Notes under the pieces: model-generated
Database searches by the model: none
The model's input: only the letters and a program-made list of their open reading frames with translations
What the model was told of the DNA's origin: nothing
DNA from: Cupriavidus numazuensis
GTDB taxonomy: Bacteria > Pseudomonadota > Gammaproteobacteria > Burkholderiales > Burkholderiaceae
Assembly (NCBI RefSeq): GCF_905397435.1
Contig: NZ_CAJPVI010000003.1
Location: 124,001-188,000, forward strand
Direction: 5' to 3'
DNA: 64,000 bases
Shown here: in pieces, positions 43,890-55,498 of the stretch
Position numbering within the stretch: position 1 is the first letter of the stretch
How the letters are laid out: each line of letters starts with the position of its first letter
Translations under genes and position numbers: made by a program

Positions 43890-45821
43890 TCACGCAATCT
43901 GCTCGATCTGCTCCTGCAGTTCCAGCCATTTTTCTTCAAGCGTTTCCAGTTCGCCGTTGACTTCGCCCTGGCGCTTGAGCATCTCCATCAGCTTCGCCTT
44001 GTTGGCCTCGGCATAGCTGGTCTCATCGGCCATGAACTGGTCGATCTCGGTCTTGGCGGTCTGCAGCACCGTCATGCGCTTTTCCACCTTTTCCAGTTCC
44101 TTGGTCAGCGGCTTGCGCAGGTGCGCCAGCCGCTGACGCTCGTCCGCTTCGGCGCGGCGCTGGTCCTTGCGGTTGACCGCGGCCGCATTGCCGCCGGTCT
44201 CCGCCTGGTGCGCGGCCACGGCGGCGTTGCGCTTGGCCGCGGCCTGCTGCAGCAGCCAGTCGCGGTAGTCATCGAGATCGCCGTCGAACGGCTTGATGGT
44301 GCCGTCGGCGACCAGCATGAACTGGTCGGCGGTGGCGCGCAGCAGGTGGCGGTCGTGCGAGACCAGGATCAGCGTGCCTTCGAACTGCGCCAGCGCCATG
44401 GTCAGCGCCTCGCGCGTGTCCAGGTCCAGGTGGTTGGTCGGTTCGTCGAGCAGCAGCAGGTTGGGCTTCTGCCAGACGATCAGCGACAGCGCCAGGCGGG
44501 CCTTTTCGCCGCCCGAGAACGGCTCGATCGGCGCGGTGGCCATATCGCCGCGGAAGTTGAAGCTGCCGAGGAAATCGCGCAGTTCCTGCTCGCGGGTGTC
44601 CGGCGCCAGGCGCGCCAGGTGCTGCAGCGGAGATTCGTGGTCGCGCAGCGTTTCCAGCTGGTGCTGGGCGAAGTAGCCGATCTGCAGGCCCTTGCCCAGG
44701 CGCAGCGTGCCGGTGAGCGGATCCTGCGTGCCGGCCAGCGTCTTGACCAGCGTCGACTTGCCCTGGCCGTTGGCACCGAGCAGGCCGATGCGCTGGCCGT
44801 TCTGGATCGACAGCGCCAGCTTGTGCAGGATGGTCACCGGCGGGTCGGCCTCGGCATAGCCGCAGTCGACGCCGTCGAGCACCATCATCGGGTTCGGTGC
44901 GGCATCGGGCTCGCGGAACTCGAAGGCGAAGCCCGCAGCGACGTGCACCGGCGCCAGTCGCTCCATCTTCTCAAGCGCCTTGACGCGGCTCTGGGCTTGG
45001 CGCGCCTTGGTCGCCTTGGCCTTGAAGCGCGTGATGAACGATTCCAGGTGCGCGATTTCCTTCTGCTGTCGGGTATAGGCCGACTGCTGTTGCGCCATCT
45101 GCTGCAGGCGCAGGGTCTCGAACAGCGTGTAGTTGCCGCCGTAGCGGCGCAGCTGCTGGTTTTCGATGTGGACCGTGACGTTGCAGATCGCGTCCAGGAA
45201 TTCGCGGTCGTGCGAAATCATGACCAGCGTGCCCGGGTAGCGCGCGAGCCAGTCTTCGAGCCAGACGATGGCGTCGAGGTCCAGGTGGTTGGTCGGTTCG
45301 TCGAGCAGCAGCAGGTCCGACGGGCACATCAGCGCCTGCGCCAGGTTCAGGCGCATGCGCCATCCGCCCGAGAACGACGACACCGGCTGCGACACCTGCG
45401 GCAGCGTGAAGCCCAGGCCCAGCAACAGCGCCTCGGCGCGGGCCGGGGCGGTGTAGCCATCGGCATCGGCAAAGGCGGCGTGCGCTTCGCCTTCCGCACT
45501 GCCATCGCCGACCGCTTGTGCCTCGTTGATGGCGGCCTCGATCTCACGCAGTCGGGTATCGCCGTCGATCACGTAGTCCACTGCGCTGCGCGCTACTGCC
45601 GGCGTTTCCTGTGCCACGTGTGCGATGCGCCACTGTGCGGGCACCGTCACGTCGCCGCCGTCCGGGTGCAGTTCTCCTCGCAGCATGGAGAACAGCGTGG
45701 ACTTGCCGCTGCCGTTGGCGCCAACGAGGCCCACGCGTTCGCCCGGATTGAGCGTCACGCTGGTGTGGTCGAACAGCACCTTGGTGCCGCGCTGGAGGAC
45801 AAGCTGGTCGATTCGGATCAC
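43890..45821 (-). CDS. ABC-F family ATPase (YheS/Uup-like)
   Basis: A 643-residue cytoplasmic protein with two ABC domains and no membrane helices. Walker A is GANGSGKST then GANGQGKST, and signatures are SGGWRMRLNLAQ and SGGEKARLALS. A linker and a C-terminal coiled coil (ELEKVEKRMTVLQ to EEKWLELQEQIEQI) are typical of YheS/Uup. ABC-F proteins act on ribosomes to relieve stalling. The start is GTG at 45821 (VIRIDQLVLQRG) because this begins domain one; the upstream reading looks spurious. Confidence 0.9.
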   Translation of the reverse strand: MIRIDQLVLQRGTKVLFDHTSVTLNPGERVGLVGANGSGKSTLFSMLRGELHPDGGDVTVPAQWRIAHVAQETPAVARSAVDYVIDGDTRLREIEAAINEAQAVGDGSAEGEAHAAFADADGYTAPARAEALLLGLGFTLPQVSQPVSSFSGGWRMRLNLAQALMCPSDLLLLDEPTNHLDLDAIVWLEDWLARYPGTLVMISHDREFLDAICNVTVHIENQQLRRYGGNYTLFETLRLQQMAQQQSAYTRQQKEIAHLESFITRFKAKATKARQAQSRVKALEKMERLAPVHVAAGFAFEFREPDAAPNPMMVLDGVDCGYAEADPPVTILHKLALSIQNGQRIGLLGANGQGKSTLVKTLAGTQDPLTGTLRLGKGLQIGYFAQHQLETLRDHESPLQHLARLAPDTREQELRDFLGSFNFRGDMATAPIEPFSGGEKARLALSLIVWQKPNLLLLDEPTNHLDLDTREALTMALAQFEGTLILVSHDRHLLRATADQFMLVADGTIKPFDGDLDDYRDWLLQQAAAKRNAAVAAHQAETGGNAAAVNRKDQRRAEADERQRLAHLRKPLTKELEKVEKRMTVLQTAKTEIDQFMADETSYAEANKAKLMEMLKRQGEVNGELETLEEKWLELQEQIEQIA

Positions 45822-45980
45822 GAGTAAGGCAGAAGCGTCGGTAAGCGGGGATAAAACAGCGGAAAAGCGCGGAAAGCGCGGACAGCGGCCCAGGATGCGG
45901 CGCTCGGCGGCATTGTAGCGTTTCCCGTCGGTGGTGACCCGCTCGTTTGACGGCATGTCCTAGGGATTACCCTTGAATGA

Positions 45981-45997
45981 TGAAAACCCTGTTTTCT
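45981..45997 (+). promoter_or_regulatory. Candidate RpiR operator upstream of the peptide operon
   Basis: GAAAAC (45982-45987), CCT, GTTTTC (45991-45996) is a perfect 6-bp palindrome about 90 bases before the regulator's start. MurR/RpiR-type repressors bind AT-rich palindromes such as this, so it is a candidate autoregulatory operator. Confidence 0.5.
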
Positions 45998-46084
45998 TGT
46001 TCTCGGTCTGCGTGTAAATTCATTTTCATTGCGGCCACCACGACCGATGTCTGGTTTTCACATCGGCCAAAGCTCCTGATACCC

Positions 46085-47056
46085 ATGCCGGACGGCACCT
46101 CGATCTCTGAACGTATTGCGCGCAGCCTGCCTGCGCTGACGCCCGCTCACCAGCGCATGGCCGAATACGTGCTCGCCAATCCGTTCCGCGCCGCGACGAT
46201 GCGGATCGATGAATTCGCGGCGGCGGTGCAGGTATCGGTCGCGACGGCCAACCGTTTTGCGCGCGCGCTCGGGTTTGATGGCTATCCGCAGTTCCGCGCC
46301 GAACTGGTGCGCGGTTTCGAGGCGACGCTGGCGCCGGTGGAGCGTTTGCGTTCGGAGCTGGAGCGGCCTGCCACGGCCGCCGAGGCATTTGCAGCGTCGC
46401 TGGACAACGCCGCCGCGAACCTCGAGGCCACGCGCCGCGCGCTGGATGCCGACGCGTGCGAACGGGCGGTATCCGCGATTCTTGCCGCGGAGCGCGTCTA
46501 CATTGCGGGCTTCGGCGCAAGCGGCTTCCTGTCGGGCCTGCTGCAGCACGGCCTCGAAATGCACTGCCGCATGGTGACCTCGGTCGCCGGTGCGGGCGGT
46601 GCGTCGCACGCGGCGCGCCAGTTGTTCAAGCTGAGCCCCGCCGACCTCGTCATCGCCATCGCGTTTCCGCGCTACGTGTCGGATACCGTGGTGCTGGCCC
46701 AGCGCGCCAAGGCACGCGGCGCGCGCTTGCTGGCGCTGACCGATGGCCCGACCTCGCCGCTGGCGCCGATTGCCGATATCGCGCTCTATGCGCAGGCCGC
46801 CAACCGGCTGTCGGCCAATTCGGATGCCAACGTGCTCGCGTTGATCGAAGCGCTGTGCGGCGCCGTGGCACACCGCGCCGAACGCCCGGTCAAGGCCGCG
46901 GCCGAGATGACTGAATTCCTGCTGCCGTGGCTGTATGGCGCCCATGCCGGCAATGCCGGCACTACGGCAGCTGCACAGCCCGTGGCATCGGCCGATGCCG
47001 ATGATGGCAAGCCCGCCACCGGCCGCCGCAACCCTTCCAAGCACCCGAAAGCTTAG
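46085..47056 (+). CDS. RpiR/MurR-family transcriptional regulator
   Basis: A 323-residue regulator. The N-terminal RpiR HTH is SERIARSLPALTPAHQRMAEY followed by AAAVQVSVATANRFARALGFDGYPQFRAEL, and the C-terminal SIS domain (about 115-260) has ERVYIAGFGASGFLS, the sugar-phosphate isomerase fold. The tail is low-complexity. The start at 46085 has a poor ribosome-binding site; an in-frame ATG at 45977 exists but would place the palindrome inside the gene. It is the first gene of the peptide operon, six bases before the peptidase gene. An amino-sugar or sugar-phosphate inducer is expected for SIS domains. Confidence 0.85.
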   Translation: MPDGTSISERIARSLPALTPAHQRMAEYVLANPFRAATMRIDEFAAAVQVSVATANRFARALGFDGYPQFRAELVRGFEATLAPVERLRSELERPATAAEAFAASLDNAAANLEATRRALDADACERAVSAILAAERVYIAGFGASGFLSGLLQHGLEMHCRMVTSVAGAGGASHAARQLFKLSPADLVIAIAFPRYVSDTVVLAQRAKARGARLLALTDGPTSPLAPIADIALYAQAANRLSANSDANVLALIEALCGAVAHRAERPVKAAAEMTEFLLPWLYGAHAGNAGTTAAAQPVASADADDGKPATGRRNPSKHPKA

Positions 47057-47062
47057 TCCCCT

Positions 47063-48037
47063 ATGAACCAAGCAGTCATTGCCATCCACGGCGGCGCCGG
47101 CACGATCACGCGTGCGGCCATGGATTCCGCCCGCGAACGCGAATACATCGAAGCGCTGGAACAGGTGCTGCTGGCAGGCCAGCGCGTGCTGGCCGGTGGC
47201 GGCACGGCCATCGACGCTGTGACGGAAGCCGTCCGCCTGCTGGAAGAGTGCCCGCTGTTCAACGCCGGCAAGGGCGCAGTGCTGACGCACGCCGGCACCT
47301 ACGAACTCGATGCCGCCGTCATGGATGGTGCGACGCTCAATGCGGGCGCGGTAGCGTGCGTATCGCGGCTGCGCAACCCGGTACTGGCCGCGCGCGCTGT
47401 GATGGATCACAGCGAACACGTGCTGTTCGCGGGCGAAGGCGCGGAAGCCTTTGCCGAGGCACACGGGCTGGAACTGGTGTCGCGCGATTACTACTACACC
47501 AAGGCCCGCTACGAGCAATGGGAACGCGCGCGCGCCGTGCAGGGCATGGCGCTGCTCGATCATGATGCCGCCGCGCTCGCCGCGCGCGCGCTGGCCGGCA
47601 AGCCCGATCCGATCGATCCGGACAGCAAGTTCGGCACCGTCGGCGCCGTGGCCTGCGACAGCTTCGGCAACCTGGCCGCCGCGACGTCCACGGGCGGCGT
47701 CACCAACAAGCAGGTCGGCCGCGTCGGCGATTCGCCGCTGATCGGCGCCGGCTGCTATGCCGATGACGTTGCCGCGGTGTCGGCCACGGGCACCGGTGAA
47801 ATGTTCATCCGTACCGTGGCAGCACATGATGTGTCGGCACAGATGCGTTATGCCGGCCTGTCGCTCGAGGAATCGGCGCGCCGCGTGGTCATGGAAAAGC
47901 TGCCGGCTATCGGCGGCCGTGGCGGCCTGATCGCGGTGGACCGTGCCGGCAATATCACGCTGCCGTTCAACACCGAGGGCATGTACCGCGGCTTTGCGCG
48001 CGCGGACGGTCCGGTGACCGTGTCGATCTACGGCTGA
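47063..48037 (+). CDS. iaaA: Isoaspartyl peptidase / L-asparaginase (IaaA)
   Basis: A 324-residue plant-type asparaginase (Ntn hydrolase). It has the N-terminal AVIAIHGGAGTI and the self-cleaving nucleophile Thr192 in FGTVGAVACD, followed by TSTGGVTNKQVGRVGDSPLIGAGCYA and ATGTGEMFIRT. It splits beta-aspartyl (isoaspartyl) dipeptides and asparagine. It lies directly after the regulator and before the importer genes, the same order as iaaA-gsiABCD in E. coli. The length is the usual 320 or so. Confidence 0.95.
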   Translation: MNQAVIAIHGGAGTITRAAMDSAREREYIEALEQVLLAGQRVLAGGGTAIDAVTEAVRLLEECPLFNAGKGAVLTHAGTYELDAAVMDGATLNAGAVACVSRLRNPVLAARAVMDHSEHVLFAGEGAEAFAEAHGLELVSRDYYYTKARYEQWERARAVQGMALLDHDAAALAARALAGKPDPIDPDSKFGTVGAVACDSFGNLAAATSTGGVTNKQVGRVGDSPLIGAGCYADDVAAVSATGTGEMFIRTVAAHDVSAQMRYAGLSLEESARRVVMEKLPAIGGRGGLIAVDRAGNITLPFNTEGMYRGFARADGPVTVSIYG

Positions 48038-48085
48038 CACGCCGTTTTCCATCCGCAATTCCCGCAGCAATCCCAGGGGGAGCCA

Positions 48086-49975
<1,890 letters not shown>

Positions 49976-50001
49976 AATCGGTTTATCCAAGGAGAATCAA
50001 G

Positions 50002-51558
50002 ATGTCTGCATGGATGGTTTCGCCCAGGCTGATGGCCGGGCTGCTTGTGACCGGCGCGATGGGCGCGCTGGCGCCGGTGTCTGCCTTTGCCGCCAAGGAC
50101 GCGGTAATGGCTGTCGCTTCCACGTTCACCACGCTGGACCCGTACGATTCGAACGACACGTTGTCGCAGGCCGTAACCAAGAGCTTCTACCAGGGCCTGT
50201 TCGGCCTGGACAAGGACATGAAGCTGGTCAACGTGCTGGCCGAAAGCTATGACGTCAGCAAGGACGGCCTGACCTACACGATCAAGCTCAAGAAGGGCAT
50301 CAAGTTCCACGACGGCACCCCCTTCGACGCCGCCGCCGTGAAGGCCAACCTTGACCGCGTGACCAACCCGGCCAACAAGCTCAAGCGCTATACGCTGTTC
50401 AACCGCGTCGCCAAGACCGATGTGGTGGACAGCAGCACGGTAAAGGTCACGCTGAAGGAGCCGTTCTCGCCGTTCATCAACGTGCTGGCCCACCCGTCGG
50501 CCGTGATGATCTCGCCCGTGGCGCTGCAGAAGTACGGCAAGGAGATTGCCTTCCATCCGGTCGGCACCGGCCCGTTCGAGTTCGTCGAGTGGAAGCAGCC
50601 CGATCACCTGAAGGGCAAGAAATTCGCCGGCTACTGGAAGACCGGCTATCCGAAGATCGACACCGTCACCTGGAAGCCGGTGGTGGACAACAACACCCGC
50701 GCGGCCATCATGCAGACCGGCGAAGCCGACTTTGCCTTCAGCATCCCGTTCGAGCAGGCCGCGGTGCTGAAGAACAGCCCCAAGGTGGACCTGATCGCGG
50801 CGCCGTCGATCATCCAGCGCTACCTGAGCCTGAACACCACGGTCAAGCCGTTCAACGACCCGAAGGTGCGCCAGGCCATCAACTACGCGATCAACAAGGA
50901 CGCGCTCGCCAAGGTGGCCTTTGCCGGCTACGCCGTGCCTGCCGAAGGCGTGGTGCCGCCGGGCGTGGACTATGCCGAGAAGCTGGGCCCGTGGCCGTAT
51001 GACCCGGCCAAGGCGCGCGCGCTGCTCAAGGAGGCCGGCTACCCGAACGGCTTCGAGACCACGCTGTGGTCGGCCTATAACCACACCACCGCGCAGAAGG
51101 TGATCCAGTTCGTGCAGCAGCAGCTGCAGCAGGTCGGTATCAAGGCCAGCGTGCAGGCGCTGGAAGCTGGCCAGCGCGTGGAGAAGGTGGAAAGCGTGCA
51201 GAAGCCGGAAGACGCTGGCGTGCGCATCTACTACATCGGCTGGTCGTCGTCGACCGGTGAGTCGGACTGGGCGCTGCGTCCGCTGCTGGCCTCGGAGTCG
51301 ATGCCGCCGAAGTTGCTGAACACCGCGTACTACAAGAACGACCAGGTCGATGCCGACATCGCCGGTGCGCTGCGCACGACCGATCGCGCCGAGAAGGCCA
51401 AGCTGTACAAGGACGCGCAGGAACGCATCTGGAAGGATGCGCCGTGGGCCTTCCTGGTGACCGAGAAGGTGCTGTACGCGCGTAGCAAGCGCCTGACCGG
51501 TGCGTATGTGATGCCCGATGGCTCGTTCAATTTCGACGACATCGATATCAAGCAGTGA
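50002..51558 (+). CDS. gsiB: Periplasmic peptide/glutathione-binding protein (GsiB-like)
   Basis: A 518-residue solute-binding protein of the SBP_bac_5 family. A signal peptide covers about residues 1-32 ([21 protein letters not shown]). The mature chain has [23 protein letters not shown], the family motif [19 protein letters not shown], and [18 protein letters not shown]. It should deliver peptides to GsiCD. A purine-rich AAGGAGA site precedes the ATG. The specificity could be glutathione, gamma-glutamyl or beta-linked dipeptides; the neighbouring peptidases favour unusual dipeptides. Confidence 0.93.
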   Translation: MSAWMVSPRLMAGLLVTGAMGALAPVSAFAAKDAVMAVASTFTTLDPYDSNDTLSQAVTKSFYQGLFGLDKDMKLVNVLAESYDVSKDGLTYTIKLKKGIKFHDGTPFDAAAVKANLDRVTNPANKLKRYTLFNRVAKTDVVDSSTVKVTLKEPFSPFINVLAHPSAVMISPVALQKYGKEIAFHPVGTGPFEFVEWKQPDHLKGKKFAGYWKTGYPKIDTVTWKPVVDNNTRAAIMQTGEADFAFSIPFEQAAVLKNSPKVDLIAAPSIIQRYLSLNTTVKPFNDPKVRQAINYAINKDALAKVAFAGYAVPAEGVVPPGVDYAEKLGPWPYDPAKARALLKEAGYPNGFETTLWSAYNHTTAQKVIQFVQQQLQQVGIKASVQALEAGQRVEKVESVQKPEDAGVRIYYIGWSSSTGESDWALRPLLASESMPPKLLNTAYYKNDQVDADIAGALRTTDRAEKAKLYKDAQERIWKDAPWAFLVTEKVLYARSKRLTGAYVMPDGSFNFDDIDIKQ

Positions 51559-51577
51559 TGGGGACGTGAAGGCTGGC

Positions 51578-51634
51578 ACTTCGTGGATGTGCCGGCTTTC
51601 GCTCCCGGCCCCTTTCCCGCCAGCGGGAGAGGGG
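51578..51634 (+). repeat. REP-like dispersed repeat, copy 1 (between gsiB and gsiC)
   Basis: A 57-base element that matches copy 2 (57571-57627) at about 47 of 57 positions without gaps. It starts ACTTCGTGGA and ends with an inverted repeat CCCCTTTCCCGC/GCGGGAGAGGGG (51609-51634). Its position inside the operon could stall transcription or stabilise the upstream mRNA, making gsiB more abundant than the permeases. Confidence 0.75.
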
Positions 51635-51692
51635 AGAACACAGATCGGTGCTTAAGCCGAATGTGGCCTGCGGTCATTACCTCTGAAGCGTC

Positions 51693-52613
51693 ATGCTGAA
51701 CTATTTCCTCAAACGATGCCTGGGCGTGATTCCCACACTGCTGATCGTGGCGGTGCTGGTATTCCTGTTCGTCCATCTGCTGCCCGGCGATCCCGCGCGG
51801 CTGGCGGCGGGCCCGGAGGCCGATTCCGCGACCGTTGAGCTGGTACGCAAGGACCTGGGCCTGGACAAGTCCCTGCCTGAGCAGTTCGTGAACTTCTTCT
51901 CGAACGCCGCGCGCGGCGAGTTCGGGCATTCGTTGCGTACCAAGCGCGCGGTCAGCGACGAGATCGGCGACCGCTTCATGCCGACGCTGTGGCTGACCGT
52001 TGCGTCGATGGCGTGGGCCGTCGTCTTCGGCATGGTGATCGGGATCTGCTCGGCGGTCTGGCGCAATCGCTGGCCCGACCGGCTCGGCATGACGCTGGCC
52101 GTGTCCGGCATCTCGTTCCCGGCATTTGCGCTCGGCATGCTGCTGATGGAAGTGTTCTCGGTGCAGCTCGGCTGGCTGCCGTCGATCGGCGCCGATAGCT
52201 GGAAGCACTACGTGCTGCCGTCGCTGACGCTGGGCGCGGCCGTGGCAGCGGTGATGGCGCGTTTTACGCGCGCATCGTTTGTCGAGGTGCTGCAGGAAGA
52301 TTTCGTGCGTACCGCCCGCGCCAAGGGCGTGCGCGAGACCGTGGTTGTGGCCAAGCACACGCTGCGCAACGCGATGATTCCCGTGGTGACCATGATGGGC
52401 CTGCAGTTCGGCTTCCTGCTGGGCGGCTCGATTGTCGTTGAGAAAGTCTTTAACTGGCCGGGCCTCGGGCGCCTGCTGGTCGATGCCGTCGAGATGCGCG
52501 ACTACCCGGTGATACAGGCCGAGGTGCTGCTGTTCTCGCTCGAATTCATCCTGATCAACCTGGTGGTGGACTTGCTCTACACCGTGATCAACCCAACCAT
52601 CCGCTACAAGTAA
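51693..52613 (+). CDS. gsiC: Peptide importer permease 1 (GsiC/DppB-like)
   Basis: A 306-residue inner-membrane permease with about six helices. It shows [35 protein letters not shown] and the EAA loop [23 protein letters not shown], as expected for the DppB/GsiC family. It forms the channel with GsiD. It lies 134 bases after gsiB, the gap being filled by the REP-like element, and gsiD begins 12 bases after its stop. Confidence 0.93.
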   Translation: MLNYFLKRCLGVIPTLLIVAVLVFLFVHLLPGDPARLAAGPEADSATVELVRKDLGLDKSLPEQFVNFFSNAARGEFGHSLRTKRAVSDEIGDRFMPTLWLTVASMAWAVVFGMVIGICSAVWRNRWPDRLGMTLAVSGISFPAFALGMLLMEVFSVQLGWLPSIGADSWKHYVLPSLTLGAAVAAVMARFTRASFVEVLQEDFVRTARAKGVRETVVVAKHTLRNAMIPVVTMMGLQFGFLLGGSIVVEKVFNWPGLGRLLVDAVEMRDYPVIQAEVLLFSLEFILINLVVDLLYTVINPTIRYK

Positions 52614-52625
52614 AAGGAGGCAGGC

Positions 52626-53537
52626 ATGACCGAGATTTCCACGCCCGCCGACAGCCAGGCAGCCACCGCAGCAGCGGCCCCGCAGGCCGTGCGTACGCCC
52701 TGGACCGAGTTCTGGCGCAAATTCCGCAAGCAGCACCTGGCGCTGGGCGCCGGCGCGTTCGTGCTGCTGCTGATCGTGGTGGCGATCCTGTCGCCGCACC
52801 TGGTGCCCTACGATCCCGAGAATTTCTTCGACTATGACGCGCTCAATGCTGGCCCGTCCGCAGCCCACTGGATGGGTGTGGATTCGCTCGGGCGCGACAT
52901 CTTCAGCCGTATCCTGGCTGGCACGCGCATCTCGCTGGCGGCGGGTTTCCTGTCCGTCATCATCGGCGCCGTGATCGGTACCGCGCTGGGCCTGCTGGCC
53001 GGTTACTACGAAGGCTGGTGGGACCGCATCGTGATGCGCATCTCCGACGTGCTGTTCGCGTTCCCGGGCATCCTGCTGGCGATCGGTGTTGTCGCGATCC
53101 TTGGCAACGGCATGGTCAACGTGATCTTTGCCGTGGCGATCTTCAGCATTCCGGCGTTTGCGCGGCTGGTGCGCGGCAATACGCTGATGCTCAAGCGCCT
53201 GACCTATGTGGAAGCCGCACGCAGCATTGGCGCTTCGGACTGGACCATCCTGATGCGGCATATCCTGCCGGGAACGGTATCGTCGATCGTGGTGTATTTC
53301 TCGATGCGGATCGGTACGTCGATCATTACCGCGGCGAGCCTTTCGTTCCTCGGGCTCGGCGCACAACCGCCCACGCCGGAGTGGGGTGCCATGCTGAACG
53401 AGGCCCGCGCCGACATGGTGACGGCGCCGCACGTAGCGATCTTCCCGAGCCTGGCGATCTTCCTGACGGTGCTGGCCTTCAACCTGCTCGGTGATGGCCT
53501 GCGCGATGCGCTCGACCCAAAGATCGACCGGCGCTGA
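52626..53537 (+). CDS. gsiD: Peptide importer permease 2 (GsiD/DppC-like)
   Basis: A 303-residue permease with a DppC-type N-terminal cytoplasmic segment and about six helices. Marker segments are [21 protein letters not shown], the EAA loop [21 protein letters not shown], and [22 protein letters not shown]. An AAGGAGG ribosome-binding site lies just before the ATG. Next is a peptidase gene after a six-base gap, so uptake and breakdown are co-expressed. Confidence 0.94.
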   Translation: MTEISTPADSQAATAAAAPQAVRTPWTEFWRKFRKQHLALGAGAFVLLLIVVAILSPHLVPYDPENFFDYDALNAGPSAAHWMGVDSLGRDIFSRILAGTRISLAAGFLSVIIGAVIGTALGLLAGYYEGWWDRIVMRISDVLFAFPGILLAIGVVAILGNGMVNVIFAVAIFSIPAFARLVRGNTLMLKRLTYVEAARSIGASDWTILMRHILPGTVSSIVVYFSMRIGTSIITAASLSFLGLGAQPPTPEWGAMLNEARADMVTAPHVAIFPSLAIFLTVLAFNLLGDGLRDALDPKIDRR

Positions 53538-53543
53538 GGCGAG

Positions 53544-54581
53544 ATGGAGATGGAACCGCTGACACCGGTCATTGGCACGCTGCCCGCTGGCGCACGCAAC
53601 CGCATCACGGACGTGGCCGGCGTGACGGTCGGGCATTGCACGCTGGATGAAGGCGACGTGCAGACCGGAGTGACCGTCGTACGTCCGCATGCCGGCAATG
53701 TCTATCTGCAGAAGGTGCCTGCCGCGTGCGCCGTCATCAACGGCTTCGGCAAAAGCGTCGGGCTTGTGCAGGTCGAGGAACTGGGCGTGCTGGAAACGCC
53801 CATTGCGCTGACCAATACGTTTGCTGTTGGCGCGGTGGCGCAGGCGCAGATCCACGAAGCCATTGCCGCAAATCCGGAAATCGGCCGGTCGCTGCCGACG
53901 GTCAATCCACTGGTGTTCGAATGCAATGATGGCTACCTGAACGACATTCAGGCGATGGCCGTCGACCGCGGCCACTATGAGGCTGCCTGCGCTGCCGCTG
54001 GCGCCGACGTGCAGGCCGGTTCGGTCGGTGCCGGGCGAGGCATGTCGTCGTTTGGCGTCAAGGGTGGCATCGGCACCGCATCGCGGCTGGCTGGCGGTTA
54101 TTGCGTTGGCGCGCTTGTGCTGGCGAATTTCGGCACGCCGGAATCGCTCGTTATCGCTGGCCGACATGTCGGTGATGAACTGGCTGCGCGGCTTGCGGCA
54201 CCCGCGACCGAGCCTGAAAAGGGCTCGATCATCATCATCCTCGCCACGGATGCGCCGCTCGACGCGCGCCAACTGCGCCGGCTGGCGCTTCGTGCGGGGG
54301 CCGGCCTGGCCCGCACGGGTTCGGTGTACGGGCATGGATCGGGCGATATCGCACTCGCGTTTTCCACGGCATACACCGTACCGCACCATGCTGCGGAGCC
54401 CATGCCGTTCATGCCGCTGCTTCATGAAAGCCGGCTCGATCCGTTGTTCCGCGCGGCGGCTGACAGTGTGGAACAAGCCATTCTTCACGCACTGTGGCAG
54501 GCCGTGCCCGTCCGTAGCCGTGATGGCCACCGCCGGCAGGCGTTGCTTGATGTCATGTCCGAACTGCGCAATCCAACATGA
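53544..54581 (+). CDS. P1-family aminopeptidase (DmpA/BapA-type)
   Basis: A 345-residue self-processing peptidase of family S58. The cleavage site is recognisable as EKGSIIIILATDAPLDARQL, where Gly227-Ser228 should split to give the N-terminal nucleophile Ser228. Other signatures are GARNRITDVAGVTVGH near the N-terminus, NGFGKSVGLVQVEELG, and GAGRGMSSFGVKGGIGTASR. DmpA releases L- or D-amino acids from peptides and esters, and relatives (BapA) cut beta-amino acid peptides. It has no signal peptide, so it works on imported peptides. The start is six bases after gsiD; the next gene overlaps by four. Confidence 0.9.
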   Translation: MEMEPLTPVIGTLPAGARNRITDVAGVTVGHCTLDEGDVQTGVTVVRPHAGNVYLQKVPAACAVINGFGKSVGLVQVEELGVLETPIALTNTFAVGAVAQAQIHEAIAANPEIGRSLPTVNPLVFECNDGYLNDIQAMAVDRGHYEAACAAAGADVQAGSVGAGRGMSSFGVKGGIGTASRLAGGYCVGALVLANFGTPESLVIAGRHVGDELAARLAAPATEPEKGSIIIILATDAPLDARQLRRLALRAGAGLARTGSVYGHGSGDIALAFSTAYTVPHHAAEPMPFMPLLHESRLDPLFRAAADSVEQAILHALWQAVPVRSRDGHRRQALLDVMSELRNPT

Positions 54582-55396
54582 AGCTGCTGATCTCCACCGA
54601 TATCGAAGGTATTGCCGGCGTTTTCCACGCCGAGCAGACGCGTCCGGGCAATGGCGAATATGAGCGTGCCCGAGCATGGATGACCGGCGAAGCCAATGCC
54701 GCCGTGCAGGGTGCCTTCGACGCCGGCGCGACCGAGGTGCTGGTCAATGACTCGCACGGCGGTTTTCGTAACCTGCTGCCGGACCAGATCGATTCGCGTG
54801 CGCAGCTCGTACTCGGCAAGCCGCGCTATCTGGGCATGATGGCCGGCGCGGAAGCCGGCTGCGACGGCGCGTTCATGATCGGATATCACGGTCGCGCGCA
54901 AAGCCGTGGGGTGCTGGCACACACGATCAACAGCAGCGCCTTTGCGCGCGTGTGGTTGAACGAACAGGAGCTGGGCGAAGCCGGCCTGTACGCCGCGCTG
55001 GCCGGCGAGTTCGGTGTGCCAGTGCTGATGGCCAGTGGCGACGATGTCTTCATCGGCGAGACCCGGCCGCTGATGGCGTGGGTGCGCTATGTGCAGACCA
55101 AATCGGCAGGCGGCTTCGGCAGCGGCAGCACGCTGGCGCCCGCGGCGGCGCGCGATGCGATCCGCGAAGCTGCGGCGCAGGCCGTGCGCGAACGAGCCGA
55201 CGCCAGGGCATTCCGGATCGACGGCCCTGTGACCTGCCGGCTCCAGACCCAGACACCCGCACACGCGGATCTGTTCTGCCAGTGGCCGACGCTGGAGCGC
55301 GTGGATGGCGTCACGCTGTCATTCGCAGCCGATTCCGTGCAGTCGGCCGTGCGCATGCTGAACTGCCTGTCGGCGATGTCGTTCATGCTGAAATAG
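54578..55396 (+). CDS. dppA: M55-family D-aminopeptidase (DppA-like)
   Basis: A 272-residue zinc peptidase of the DppA family, which in Bacillus removes D-Ala from D-Ala dipeptides. The metal ligands Asp8 and Glu10 (STDIEG), His60 (NDSHGG), His104 (GYHG) and Glu134 (ELGEAG) are visible, as is the active-site His115 (LAHT). It has no signal peptide. It is the eighth and last gene of the operon, overlapping the P1 peptidase by four bases. With IaaA and P1 it gives three distinct peptidases next to one importer. Confidence 0.92.
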   Translation: MKLLISTDIEGIAGVFHAEQTRPGNGEYERARAWMTGEANAAVQGAFDAGATEVLVNDSHGGFRNLLPDQIDSRAQLVLGKPRYLGMMAGAEAGCDGAFMIGYHGRAQSRGVLAHTINSSAFARVWLNEQELGEAGLYAALAGEFGVPVLMASGDDVFIGETRPLMAWVRYVQTKSAGGFGSGSTLAPAAARDAIREAAAQAVRERADARAFRIDGPVTCRLQTQTPAHADLFCQWPTLERVDGVTLSFAADSVQSAVRMLNCLSAMSFMLK

Positions 55397-55498
55397 CGGC
55401 ATTGGCCGGGTCGCGGCGCAATCGGCGACAATAGCCGGTTCGGCGCGGGCTGGTCTGTTGGCCAGCCTCGCTGTCTTGACCCGAAATACCGCAGACTC

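Noticed and set aside
51330..54677. 1115-codon minus-strand open frame across gsiC, gsiD, the P1 peptidase and dppA
   Set aside because: Antisense shadow rich in Arg, His and Gln with no domain; the plus-strand genes have clear family motifs.
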